Below are positions 25,102-32,454 of a stretch of DNA of 64,000 nt, in pieces. The notes beneath the pieces are model-generated. The model did not search any database and was not told the DNA's origin. It worked only from the letters and a program-made list of their open reading frames with translations. How positions within the stretch are numbered: position 1 is the stretch's first letter; every line of letters starts with the position of its first letter. The position numbers and the translations under genes were made by a program. Source of the stretch: Acidimicrobiia bacterium (GTDB lineage Bacteria > Actinomycetota > Acidimicrobiia > Spongiisociales > ZC4RG35); NCBI GenBank assembly GCA_026002975.1, contig BPGJ01000010.1, positions 1-64,000 on the forward strand, given 5' to 3'.

Positions 25102-25106
25102 GGGAA

Positions 25107-25140
25107 GTTCGTGGGGCGCCCCGAGGGGCGCCCCACGAAC
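25107..25140 (-). terminator. perfect 16-bp hairpin between the binding protein and permease genes
   Basis: GTTCGTGGGGCGCCCC, two bases GA, then the exact reverse complement. In the minus-strand transcript it begins 9 nt after the stop of the substrate-binding protein gene and precedes dppB. No U tract follows, so it is more likely a processing barrier or attenuator that keeps binding-protein mRNA more abundant than permease mRNA than a full intrinsic terminator. Confidence 0.6.
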
Positions 25141-25148
25141 CGGTCTTC

Positions 25149-27128
25149 TCAGCTGCTGGTCACCGCGCTGGGCACGCCGGACCAGGCCTGCAGGCCGTCG
25201 AGGGTGGTGGTGAACGGGTAGCTCACCGTGTTGCGGTAGGCCTCGATGATCGGGGTGGTGAACAGGACCACGTAGGGCAGGTCCTCGGCGATGATCGCCT
25301 CACCCTGGAAGATGAGGTCCCGCGCCTCCTCGAGCGTCTTCGCCTGCTTGAACTGCGCGGCCAGGGCGTCGAACTCGGGGTTCGAGTAACCCGGGGTGTT
25401 GAAGCCACCCTCGGCCGAGTCGGCGTCGGTGGTGAAGAAGTCGAACACGTGATCCGGGAACGGGGTGAGACCCCAACCCAGGATGTACATGTCCCACTCC
25501 AGCGCCGCGTCGCCGGTGGCGAACACTTCGTCGACGATCACCGAGAAGCCGGTGGGTTCGGCCCGGACCGGAATGCCCAGGTCGTTGGCCCACTCCTCGA
25601 TGAACAGCGAGTAGGTGGCCCGCAGCGGGTCGTAGCCGGGGCCGGGAGCCAGCAGGGTGAGCTCCGGGACCTCTTCGCCGTCGGGTCCGGTCAACCCTTC
25701 GCCCTGGGGCAGGACGTCGAGGTTGTCGGGATCCCATGCGGGTTCGGTGGTCCAGGTGAACCCGGCCTGCTTGAGCAGCTCCACGGCCCTCTCGAACCGC
25801 TCCTGCTCGCTCAAGCCCGAGCAGATGGCCTCCACATCGGGGTTGTGCCAGAAGCTGTTCCCCGGGGGCACCAGGCTGTTGGCCGCGATGGCCGCGCCAC
25901 CCAACACGGTGTCGGCCATGAACTCCTTGTCGATCCGGCAGGCGATCGCCTGACGGAACTCCTTGACGTTCATGGGGAACTTGCGCATGTTGAACGCCAG
26001 GTAGCGGAACCCGTTCTGCTCGTTGACGATCACGTTCAGGTCCGGGTCCGACAGCACGAGCTGCTGGAGGCCACGCTGGAGACCGAGCGGGTTGAGGAGG
26101 AAGTCCACCTCACCGTCGGTCAGGGCCAGCACTGCGCTGTTCTGGTCGGTGTACAGGGTGTAGAGGGCTTCCGAGGCGTAGGGACCTTCGGTCCACTGGG
26201 CGATCACCTCACCGGAGGGTTCACCGTAGGTCTCGCTGGTCCCGCTCGCCGAGGTGTACTCGACGGCCCCGTTCTCGTAGACGGTGTATTGGGCGCCCCG
26301 GTCCCAGTAGTCGGCCACCGCCTCGTTACGCCAGAAAGCCCCCGGCTCCCGCTCGGCGGTGACGAACGCCCCGGTGTTGGGATAGCCCAGGGTCTCGTTG
26401 CCGTAGAAGGTCTCGGCACTGTCCGAGGCGTCGACCAGCGGCCTCCAGTACGCCTCCTGGAACACCGGCGCCACACCCACCGAGAAAGGCCAGATGGCCA
26501 GACCCGGCTCGAAGTTGAAGGTGATCTTCACCGTCATGTCGTCGACGGCCTCCACCGACAGCACGCCGTCGGATGATTCGTCCACGTCGGCGGTCGCCGG
26601 ATCGTCTTCCCGGGCGAGAGGCCAGAGGCTGGGGAAGTTGCCCCCCAGACCGTCGTACTTCTGGATGGTCTCGAAGGTGAACACCACGTCGTTGGCGGTC
26701 ACCGGGGTGCCGTCACTCCAGCGGACGTCGTCCCGCAAGGTCACGGTCACCGACCAGTTGTCTCCGTCGGCCACCACCTCCGGTGGTTCGTCGTCGGCGG
26801 CCATCGCCGGAACCAGGGTGTAGGTGGGTGGCTGGTACCCGTAGAGGGACCCGCTTCCCGGGTTGACGTAGTTGGTCCACACGTCGTTCTCGGTGTCGAG
26901 GGCCGCCCACGGATGGGTCGTGGTCGGATCGCTGAAGATCGCCAACCGGTAGGTGAACCCTTCGGCGGTCGGCGGGGCGGTGGTCTCGGTCGGCTCCGTG
27001 CCGGTGGGTGCCTCCGTAGTGGTGGTGGTGTCACCCGGCTCGGTCGGTTCCGTCTGGCAAGCCGCCGCCACCATCGCGAACACCGCGAGGATGGCGAGCC
27101 AACGCCATCGAGCGAGTCTGTGTCTCAC
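25149..27128 (-). CDS. ABC transporter substrate-binding lipoprotein (SBP family 5)
   Basis: A 659-residue lipoprotein. GTG 27128 with GGAGG six nt upstream gives signal RHRLARWRWLAILAVFAMVAAAC, lipobox Cys24, then a Thr/Glu/Pro-rich linker (about 25-55). The mature protein has family-5 peptide-binding hallmarks: VTLRDDVRWSDGTPVTANDVVFTF, IKYLAFN-like FRYLAFNMRKFPMNVKEFRQAIA, and YILGWGLTPFPDHVFDFF. It should deliver peptides or related solutes to the permeases that follow. It has its own promoter, divergent from vapBC. Confidence 0.93.
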   Translation of the reverse strand: MRHRLARWRWLAILAVFAMVAAACQTEPTEPGDTTTTTEAPTGTEPTETTAPPTAEGFTYRLAIFSDPTTTHPWAALDTENDVWTNYVNPGSGSLYGYQPPTYTLVPAMAADDEPPEVVADGDNWSVTVTLRDDVRWSDGTPVTANDVVFTFETIQKYDGLGGNFPSLWPLAREDDPATADVDESSDGVLSVEAVDDMTVKITFNFEPGLAIWPFSVGVAPVFQEAYWRPLVDASDSAETFYGNETLGYPNTGAFVTAEREPGAFWRNEAVADYWDRGAQYTVYENGAVEYTSASGTSETYGEPSGEVIAQWTEGPYASEALYTLYTDQNSAVLALTDGEVDFLLNPLGLQRGLQQLVLSDPDLNVIVNEQNGFRYLAFNMRKFPMNVKEFRQAIACRIDKEFMADTVLGGAAIAANSLVPPGNSFWHNPDVEAICSGLSEQERFERAVELLKQAGFTWTTEPAWDPDNLDVLPQGEGLTGPDGEEVPELTLLAPGPGYDPLRATYSLFIEEWANDLGIPVRAEPTGFSVIVDEVFATGDAALEWDMYILGWGLTPFPDHVFDFFTTDADSAEGGFNTPGYSNPEFDALAAQFKQAKTLEEARDLIFQGEAIIAEDLPYVVLFTTPIIEAYRNTVSYPFTTTLDGLQAWSGVPSAVTSS

Positions 27129-27193
27129 CTTGGTCCTCCATTTCCTCCCGTCGGATACAGGGCCGACACGCGGGCGGCGTGCCGCGGTCAACC

Positions 27194-27223
27194 AGATTAG
27201 GGAAGGGTGGGTGAACCGTGCAA
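27194..27223 (-). promoter_or_regulatory. promoter of the ABC transporter operon
   Basis: TTGCAC (27218-27223), 18-bp spacer and TAATCT (27194-27199) stand about 66 nt before the binding-protein GTG, which also has a good ribosome site, so this is a leadered transcript. Confidence 0.5.
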
Positions 27224-27269
27224 CAGTCCGGGTGGTCCGTCTGACCCCCTCGGCTCTGTGGCCGATCTC

Positions 27270-27298
27270 TCGACATCGGCCAGCCCGCACCGTATCCT
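27270..27298 (+). promoter_or_regulatory. promoter of vapBC
   Basis: TCGACA (27270-27275), 17-bp spacer and TATCCT (27293-27298), about 31 nt before the antitoxin GTG. Confidence 0.5.
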
Positions 27299-27319
27299 TA
27301 CCATGTCACCTGAGTAAGG
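27296..27319. promoter_or_regulatory. inverted repeat CCTTAC-N12-GTAAGG, possible VapB operator
   Basis: Six-base arms flank 12 bases and overlap both the -10 box and the AGGAG ribosome site of vapB. AbrB-fold antitoxins usually bind such dyads to repress their own operon. Call by position and symmetry only. Confidence 0.4.
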
Positions 27320-27329
27320 AGCTGTAGGA

Positions 27330-27578
27330 GTGGATGTCGCAGCCAAGGTCACCTCGAAGGGTCAGATAACCATCCCCAAGGAAATCCGGGATGCCCTCGG
27401 CATCACCGAAGGCGACCAGATCGTTTTCAGGGTCGAGCAGCATCGCGCTGTGCTCGCCAAGATCCCCAACCTCCTCGACCTGGCCGGCGCGGTAGAGGTG
27501 CCGGCTGCCAAACGCGGGGTGGCGTGGGGCGAGGTGCGGCGCAGCACCCGGCAGATTCGCGCCGAGACCCGTCGGTGA
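27330..27578 (+). CDS. vapB: VapB-type antitoxin with AbrB/SpoVT swapped-hairpin domain
   Basis: An 82-residue protein beginning AAKVTSKGQITIPKEIRDALGITEGDQIVFRV, the AbrB/MazE-like DNA-binding fold, with a C-terminal tail likely to block the toxin. GTG 27330 has AGGAG eight nt upstream. It overlaps vapC by GTGA, the usual coupling of antitoxin to toxin. Confidence 0.9.
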   Translation: MDVAAKVTSKGQITIPKEIRDALGITEGDQIVFRVEQHRAVLAKIPNLLDLAGAVEVPAAKRGVAWGEVRRSTRQIRAETRR

Positions 27579-27967
27579 CGGCGTTCGTCGACACCAACAT
27601 CCTGATCAGACATCTGACGGGTGATCCCCCCGGCCAAGCCCGGCGTGCGACAGCCTCTTTGGCCGAGGCCGAGGAGTTGCTCCTCCCCGACCTCATCGTC
27701 GCCGAGGTCGTCTTCGTACTCGAGTCCTTCTACGAGGTGGCCACTGACGAGGTCGCCCGGTTGGTGCGGTCGGTGATCGCCTACCCGCCGATCCGGACGC
27801 TTGATCCCGGTCTGCTGCTGCGCTCGCTAGAGATATACGAGACCCATCGCATCGACTTCGCCGAGGCGTACCTCGTAGCATCGGCTGAAGCCTCCGGAAT
27901 ACCTGACGTCGTCTCCTTCGATCGCAGCATCGACCGAGTCGCAACCGTCAACCGGATCGAGCCGTGA
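27575..27967 (+). CDS. vapC: VapC-type PIN-domain ribonuclease toxin
   Basis: A 130-residue PIN domain. Acidic residues for the metal site are visible: Asp6 in AFVDTNILIRHL, Glu in VAEVVFVLESFY, Asp in HRIDFAEAYLVASAE, and Asp in VVSFDRSIDRV. It would cleave RNA (often tRNA) when freed from VapB. The start is GTG at the GTGA overlap with the antitoxin stop. Confidence 0.92.
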   Translation: MTAFVDTNILIRHLTGDPPGQARRATASLAEAEELLLPDLIVAEVVFVLESFYEVATDEVARLVRSVIAYPPIRTLDPGLLLRSLEIYETHRIDFAEAYLVASAEASGIPDVVSFDRSIDRVATVNRIEP

Positions 27968-27976
27968 GCCGTCCGG

Positions 27977-28051
27977 TCGGGCTGGCCGGATTTGAACCGG
28001 CGACCTCTTGACCCCCAGTCAAGCGCGCTAACCAAGCTGCGCCACAGCCCG
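27977..28051 (-). tRNA. tRNA-Pro (GGG)
   Basis: Read on the minus strand: acceptor arms CGGGCTG and CAGCCCG pair fully, the D arm follows GCGCAGCTTGGTTAGCGC, the anticodon stem CTTGA/TCAAG closes the loop CTGGGGG giving anticodon GGG, and the T arm is GCCGGTTCAAATCCGGC. The discriminator is A; CCA is not fully encoded (ACCG). Confidence 0.95.
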
Positions 28052-28075
28052 TGTTTCCTCAGGCTAGCAACCGGT

Positions 28076-28225
28076 CTAGGTCAGCCGTTCCACCAGCCAC
28101 ATCACCCCTTGGACCAGCCGCCACAGCAGGTACAGGGCCGCGACCGCCACCCCCAGCCTGAAGCCCCACGGAGACGGCTCGGGAACGGGCGAATCCTCCT
28201 CGGGCAGGTAGGGGGATCGCCTCAC
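28076..28225 (-). CDS. small single-pass membrane protein
   Basis: A 49-residue ORF: basic and acidic N-terminus (RRSPYLPEEDSPVPEPSP), then a hydrophobic helix of about 20 residues (FRLGVAVAALYLLWRLVQGV) and WLVERLT end. The GTG overlaps the der stop codon by GTGA, the same coupling used throughout the window, which supports it being real. Function unknown. Confidence 0.55.
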   Translation of the reverse strand: MRRSPYLPEEDSPVPEPSPWGFRLGVAVAALYLLWRLVQGVMWLVERLT

Positions 28226-29529
28226 GCCGATCTCCTTCCCTTCCGGCGGGTGATCACCCGGATCGGGGTGCCGGTGAAATCCTCGACCTGCCGGATGCGG
28301 TTCTCCAGATACCTGAGATAGTCCTCACCCACCGGCCCGCCCGAGGCGAACACCACGAACGTCGGTGGCGCCACGTCGGCTTGCACCATGTAGTGGATGC
28401 TCGGGCGCCGACCTTTGCGCACCGGCGGCGGATGGGCGTCGACCCATCCCCTCACCATGCGGTTGAGGACCCCGGTGGGGATCCGCCGACTGCGAGCCTC
28501 CAACACCGAAGACACCAGATCGCCGAGCCGATGGAGACGGGATCCGGTCAGCGCCGAAACCCTCAGGACCGGCGCCCATCCGACGAACCCGAGCCGGTCG
28601 CTCAGCCCCGACTCGACCCTCAGGCGGGCCTCCTCGTCGAGGAGATCCCACTTGTTGAGCAACACCACCAGACCGGCGCCCGCCTCCGCCACTTCCGCCG
28701 CGATCCTCTGGTCCTGATGGGTTATGCCTTCGCTCGCGTCGACGACCAGCAGCGCCACGTCGGAGCCTTCCACCGCCTGCCGGGCCCGCAGCACCGCGAA
28801 GTAGTCGGCGTCTTCGCCGATCCGGCTCCGCCGCCGGATCCCGGCAGTGTCCACCAGCAGGTAGGGCCTCCCCCCGAGCTCCACCCTGATGTCGATCGGA
28901 TCCCGGGTGGTGCCTGGCCGTGGAGAGACGATCACCCGGTCCTCCCCCACCAGCCGGTTCAGCAAGGTCGACTTGCCGACGTTGGGTCGGCCGACGATGG
29001 TCAACCTGGGGAGCTCCTCGGGTATGCGAGGGCTCTCGGGGAGGAGAGCGACCGTTCTGTCCAGCAGGTCGCTCACGCCCCGCCCGTGCAGCGCCGACAC
29101 CTCCACGGGCTCTCCCATCCCCAGCTTCCACAGGTCGGGTTCCGACCTGGCGGGATGGTCGACCTTGTTGGCGACCAACACCACCGGCACGTCCCGGCCC
29201 CGCAGCACCTCGGCCACCTGGGCGTCCTCCTCGGTTATCCCGGTGGTGGCGTCCACCACCAGCAGCACGACGTCGGCGGTGTCCACCGCGACCTCGGCCT
29301 GCCGCCGTACCTCCTCGGTCAGGTCGTCTCCCCCCATCTCCCAACCCCCGGTGTCGACCACCAGGAAACGCCGACCGTCCCACTCGGCTTCGAGTTCCCG
29401 CCGGTCGCGGGTCACCCCGGGACGCTCCTCCACCACTGCGGGCCGTCCCCCCACTATCCGGTTGACCAGGGTCGACTTCCCCACGTTGGGACGACCCACC
29501 ACCGCCACGACTCCGAGCCGCTCGCTCAT
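28222..29529 (-). CDS. der: ribosome-assembly GTPase Der (EngA)
   Basis: A 435-residue tandem GTPase: G1 GRPNVGKS at 12-19 and again near 188, G3 DTGGWE and DTAGIRR, G4 NKVD and NKWD, then a KH-like C-terminal domain (VFASGGPVGEDYLRYLENRIRQ). Der is needed for 50S ribosome maturation. ATG 29529 is chosen because TACCGT lies 7 nt upstream and homologues begin near MSERLGVVAVVG; an upstream GTG at 29547 is possible. Confidence 0.95.
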   Translation of the reverse strand: MSERLGVVAVVGRPNVGKSTLVNRIVGGRPAVVEERPGVTRDRRELEAEWDGRRFLVVDTGGWEMGGDDLTEEVRRQAEVAVDTADVVLLVVDATTGITEEDAQVAEVLRGRDVPVVLVANKVDHPARSEPDLWKLGMGEPVEVSALHGRGVSDLLDRTVALLPESPRIPEELPRLTIVGRPNVGKSTLLNRLVGEDRVIVSPRPGTTRDPIDIRVELGGRPYLLVDTAGIRRRSRIGEDADYFAVLRARQAVEGSDVALLVVDASEGITHQDQRIAAEVAEAGAGLVVLLNKWDLLDEEARLRVESGLSDRLGFVGWAPVLRVSALTGSRLHRLGDLVSSVLEARSRRIPTGVLNRMVRGWVDAHPPPVRKGRRPSIHYMVQADVAPPTFVVFASGGPVGEDYLRYLENRIRQVEDFTGTPIRVITRRKGRRSA

Positions 29530-29536
29530 CGATCGA

Positions 29537-29542
29537 ACGGTA
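29537..29542 (-). promoter_or_regulatory. -10 hexamer TACCGT for der
   Basis: TACCGT lies 7 nt before the der ATG at 29529; it is divergent from the ispH element 7 bp away. Confidence 0.45.
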
Positions 29543-29548
29543 ACCACC

Positions 29549-29554
29549 TAGCAT
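29549..29554 (+). promoter_or_regulatory. -10 hexamer TAGCAT for ispH
   Basis: TAGCAT lies 7 nt before the ATG at 29562. It overlaps the earlier in-frame ATG at 29553, arguing that the later ATG is the real start. Confidence 0.5.
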
Positions 29555-29561
29555 GGCTGCC

Positions 29562-30608
29562 ATGCCCGACCGACTGATACTCGCCGAGCCCCGAGGGTTC
29601 TGCGCGGGAGTGGAGATGGCCATCAAGGCCCTCACCTGGATGGTTCGGATCTTCGAGCCGCCGATCTACTGCTATCACCAGATCGTCCACAACGAGTGGG
29701 TGGTCGCGGCCTTCGAACGGGTCGGGGTGGTGTTCGTCGACGACATCTCCCAGGTGCCGGAGGGGGCCCCGGTGATGCTTTCTGCCCACGGGTCGGCCCC
29801 CCAGGTGGTGGAGGAGGCGTCACGGAGGGCGGCGGTGGTGATAGACGCCGTCTGCCCGCTGGTCACCAAGGTGCATCACGAGGTGCGTCGCCTGGCCGAA
29901 CGGGGATACGACATCGTCTACGTCGGGCATCGGGGCCACGACGAAGCGGTCGGGACGGTGGCCGAGGCCCCCCATGCGATCACCCTGGTGGAACCCGAGA
30001 CCGGTCTCGGTGACTTCCAACCCAAGGACCCGGACAAGGTGGCGCTGGTCGCTCAGACGACTCTGGGCATGTACGAGTGGGAGGAAGTTCTCCGCTCGGC
30101 CAAGGAGGCCTTCCCCGGGTTGTGGACGGCGAGGAAGAGCGACCTGTGCTACGCCACCACCAACCGCCAGTCGGCGGTGGCGAAACTGGCCGAACTCTGC
30201 GACCTGATCCTGGTGGTCGGTTCCGACAACTCGTCCAACACCCAGGCGCTGGTACGGGTCGCCCGAGAGCGGGGTGTCGAAGCCCACCGGATCGACTCGG
30301 CCGCCGAGATCCAACCCCGGTGGCTGGAAGAGGCCTCGGTGGTGGGGCTCACCGCCGGGGCGTCGGCTCCCGACCATCTGGTGGCGGAGGTCATCGAACG
30401 GGTCGCACCCCGTTTCGGGTTCGAGGTCCTGTCGGTTACCTCCGAGGGCGAGTACTTCCCGCTGCCTCCCCAGCTCCGGGGATTCGTGACGGTCCTGCAA
30501 GCCGTGGTCGAAGCCGGTCTCACCGCCCGCCCCCCGACCGAACCCGGCTGGTTGGACCGGGACCGGGAGTGGACGGCGGCGAAGGCCCTGGAGATGATCG
30601 GGACCTGA
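29562..30608 (+). CDS. ispH: 4-hydroxy-3-methylbut-2-enyl diphosphate reductase
   Basis: A 348-residue IspH, last step of the MEP isoprenoid pathway (HMBPP to IPP/DMAPP). The three cluster cysteines are Cys14 (PRGFCAGV), Cys98 (DAVCPLV) and Cys196 (LCYATTNRQ); substrate-binding His43 (VHN) and His76 (SAHG) are present, and GSDNSSNT follows. The start at 29562 is preferred to 29553 from promoter spacing and because MPDRLILAEPRGFCAG fits homologues. Confidence 0.95.
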   Translation: MPDRLILAEPRGFCAGVEMAIKALTWMVRIFEPPIYCYHQIVHNEWVVAAFERVGVVFVDDISQVPEGAPVMLSAHGSAPQVVEEASRRAAVVIDAVCPLVTKVHHEVRRLAERGYDIVYVGHRGHDEAVGTVAEAPHAITLVEPETGLGDFQPKDPDKVALVAQTTLGMYEWEEVLRSAKEAFPGLWTARKSDLCYATTNRQSAVAKLAELCDLILVVGSDNSSNTQALVRVARERGVEAHRIDSAAEIQPRWLEEASVVGLTAGASAPDHLVAEVIERVAPRFGFEVLSVTSEGEYFPLPPQLRGFVTVLQAVVEAGLTARPPTEPGWLDRDREWTAAKALEMIGT

Positions 30609-31822
30609 GCCGGATCGTCCTGGTAGCAGTAGGGTCGTGGGGGGACGTCGGCCCTTACCTGGGCTTGGCGGTCGAGCTGGAGGCCAGGGGACATCGGGTC
30701 GCGGTCGCCACCCACGACCGGTTCCGGGAGGCAGTGGAGCGAGCCGGCGCAGAGTTCCTTCCCGTGGTGGGCGACCCACGGGTCCTCTCCGACACGCCCC
30801 GGGTCAGGCGATGGCAGGAATCGGGTTCCAACCCGTTTCGAGTCACCGGACGGTTTCGCCAGGTGGCGGCTCCGCTGCTCGAGCGATACCTGAATGACTG
30901 CCTCGAGGCGGTCGCCGGTGCCGACCTCGTCCTGTTCTCTGCTCTCGGCGTCGGAGCCTTCCACGCCGCCGAGGCGGCCGGTGTTCCCGCCTGGCCCGCC
31001 TTCCTGCAGCCGTTCACCCCCACCGCGGCTTTCGCTTCCCCGCTGGTTCCGCCCTGGGTCGACGGGTTGGGGTCGACGGCGAGGCGAGCCAGCCATCGGC
31101 TGGTGCAGATGGCGGCATGGCGTGTCCTGGCCCCCGACATCAACCGGTTCCGTCGGTGTCTGGGGCTGCCCAACTTCGCGTGGGGGCCCTATCGGATGTT
31201 GGAAGAGCGGCGCATACCCCACATCTACGGGTTCAGCCCGACCTTGGTGCCGCCACCTGCCGACTGGCCGCCCTGGGTGCACGTGACCGGGCATTGGGCT
31301 CCCCCGCCTGGAGATGGACTCCCCGAGGAGCTGGAGGATTTCCTCCGTGAGGGTCCTCCCCCGGTCTTCGTGGGTTTCGGAAGTCGGGCGCATCCCCGCA
31401 TCGACGTGGGTCTGGTCCTCGAGGCCATGGGTGAGGACAGGGTGCTGCTCCAGCCCGGCTGGGGCGGGGTCGGAGGCGAAGGCAGGGTGTTCACCGTCGG
31501 CCGGGTGGATCATCGGCTCCTGTTTCCCCGCTGCCGCCTGGTGATCCACCACGGCGGGGCGGGCACCACCCACACCGCGCTCGAAGCCGGTGTTCCCTCG
31601 ATCGCGGTTCCATCCTTCGCCGACCAGTTCTTTTGGGCTTCCCGTCTGGAGAGGCTCGGGGTGGGGGTCGGGGTTCCCCTTCGGCGCCTCACACCCCGGC
31701 GGCTGTCCGCAGCGGTGCGGCGAGCGGAGACCATGGCCGAGACGGCGTCGCAGCTCGGACGGAGGTTGGCTCAGGAGGAGGGGGCGTCCCGGGCCGCCGA
31801 GCTGATCTCCCGCCTCCTCTGA
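30605..31822 (+). CDS. MGT/UGT-type glycosyltransferase, probable CTG start
   Basis: A GT-B enzyme of about 405 residues. The N-terminus SRIVLVAVGSWGDVGPYLGLAVEL and the C-terminal donor site HHGGAGTTHTALEAGVPSIAVPSFADQFFWA are hallmarks of GT1/GT28 macrolide- or sterol-type glycosyltransferases. The acceptor is unknown. The frame begins at CTG overlapping the ispH stop (CTGA), exactly where homologues start; the nearest ordinary starts are a GTG near 30569 inside ispH or a TTG that would delete the first strand. The 3' end overlaps convergent cmk. Confidence 0.8.
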   Translation: MSRIVLVAVGSWGDVGPYLGLAVELEARGHRVAVATHDRFREAVERAGAEFLPVVGDPRVLSDTPRVRRWQESGSNPFRVTGRFRQVAAPLLERYLNDCLEAVAGADLVLFSALGVGAFHAAEAAGVPAWPAFLQPFTPTAAFASPLVPPWVDGLGSTARRASHRLVQMAAWRVLAPDINRFRRCLGLPNFAWGPYRMLEERRIPHIYGFSPTLVPPPADWPPWVHVTGHWAPPPGDGLPEELEDFLREGPPPVFVGFGSRAHPRIDVGLVLEAMGEDRVLLQPGWGGVGGEGRVFTVGRVDHRLLFPRCRLVIHHGGAGTTHTALEAGVPSIAVPSFADQFFWASRLERLGVGVGVPLRRLTPRRLSAAVRRAETMAETASQLGRRLAQEEGASRAAELISRLL

Positions 31823-32454
31823 TCCACCAGGTCGAGGACTCTCGACACCACCTGGTCCACCCCCAGGTGGGTCGTGTCGACGATCTCGGCCCCGGTGGCC
31901 ACCTCCAGGGGCGCCACGTCCCGGGTCGAGTCGATCCGGTCCCTGGCGGTGAGCTCGGCTTCGGCTTCGGCCGGGCCGATTCCCATCTGTGCGGCACGAC
32001 GGGCGGCCCGGGTCGAGGGGTCGGCCGTGAGGTGGACCTTCACCGGACTGTCGGGGAACACCACCGAGCCTATGTCCCTTCCCTCGACCACCGCGTTGCC
32101 GCCGTTCTCGGCCACCCATCGTCTCTGGAGATCGACCATGATCCGGCGAACCTCGGGCACCGCGGCTATCCGGCTGACGACCCCTGTGACGTGACGTTCC
32201 CTGATCTCCCGGGTCACGTCCTCGCCGTCGAGGAGCATCCGGCCGTCGACCTGCCGGTACTCGTGCCTGCCCACCTCGGCAGCCACCGCCGCCGGATCGT
32301 CGGGGTCGACTCCGGCCCTCAACACGGCGAGAGCGGCCGCCCGGTAGTAGGCGCCGGTGTCGAGATGGGGCCAGCCGAGCAGTTCGGAGACCCGGCGAGC
32401 CACCGTCGATTTGCCCGAACCGCCCGGACCGTCGATCGCCACCACGAAGCTCAC
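31771..32454 (-). CDS. cmk: cytidylate kinase
   Basis: A 227-residue CMP/dCMP kinase. P-loop GPGGSGKST at 9-17, YYRAAALAVL, the GRDIGSVVFPDSPVKVHLTAD block and RDRIDSTRDVAPL lid region are all conserved. The GTG overlaps the aroA stop (GTGA). It is the last gene of the dksA-like to cmk run and converges on the glycosyltransferase. Confidence 0.95.
   Translation of the reverse strand: MSFVVAIDGPGGSGKSTVARRVSELLGWPHLDTGAYYRAAALAVLRAGVDPDDPAAVAAEVGRHEYRQVDGRMLLDGEDVTREIRERHVTGVVSRIAAVPEVRRIMVDLQRRWVAENGGNAVVEGRDIGSVVFPDSPVKVHLTADPSTRAARRAAQMGIGPAEAEAELTARDRIDSTRDVAPLEVATGAEIVDTTHLGVDQVVSRVLDLVDQRRREISSAARDAPSS

Noticed and set aside
25107-25140. Classical rho-independent terminator
   Set aside because: The stem is very strong but no U-rich tract follows on either strand, and the downstream permeases clearly belong with the binding protein; kept as an attenuator/processing hairpin.
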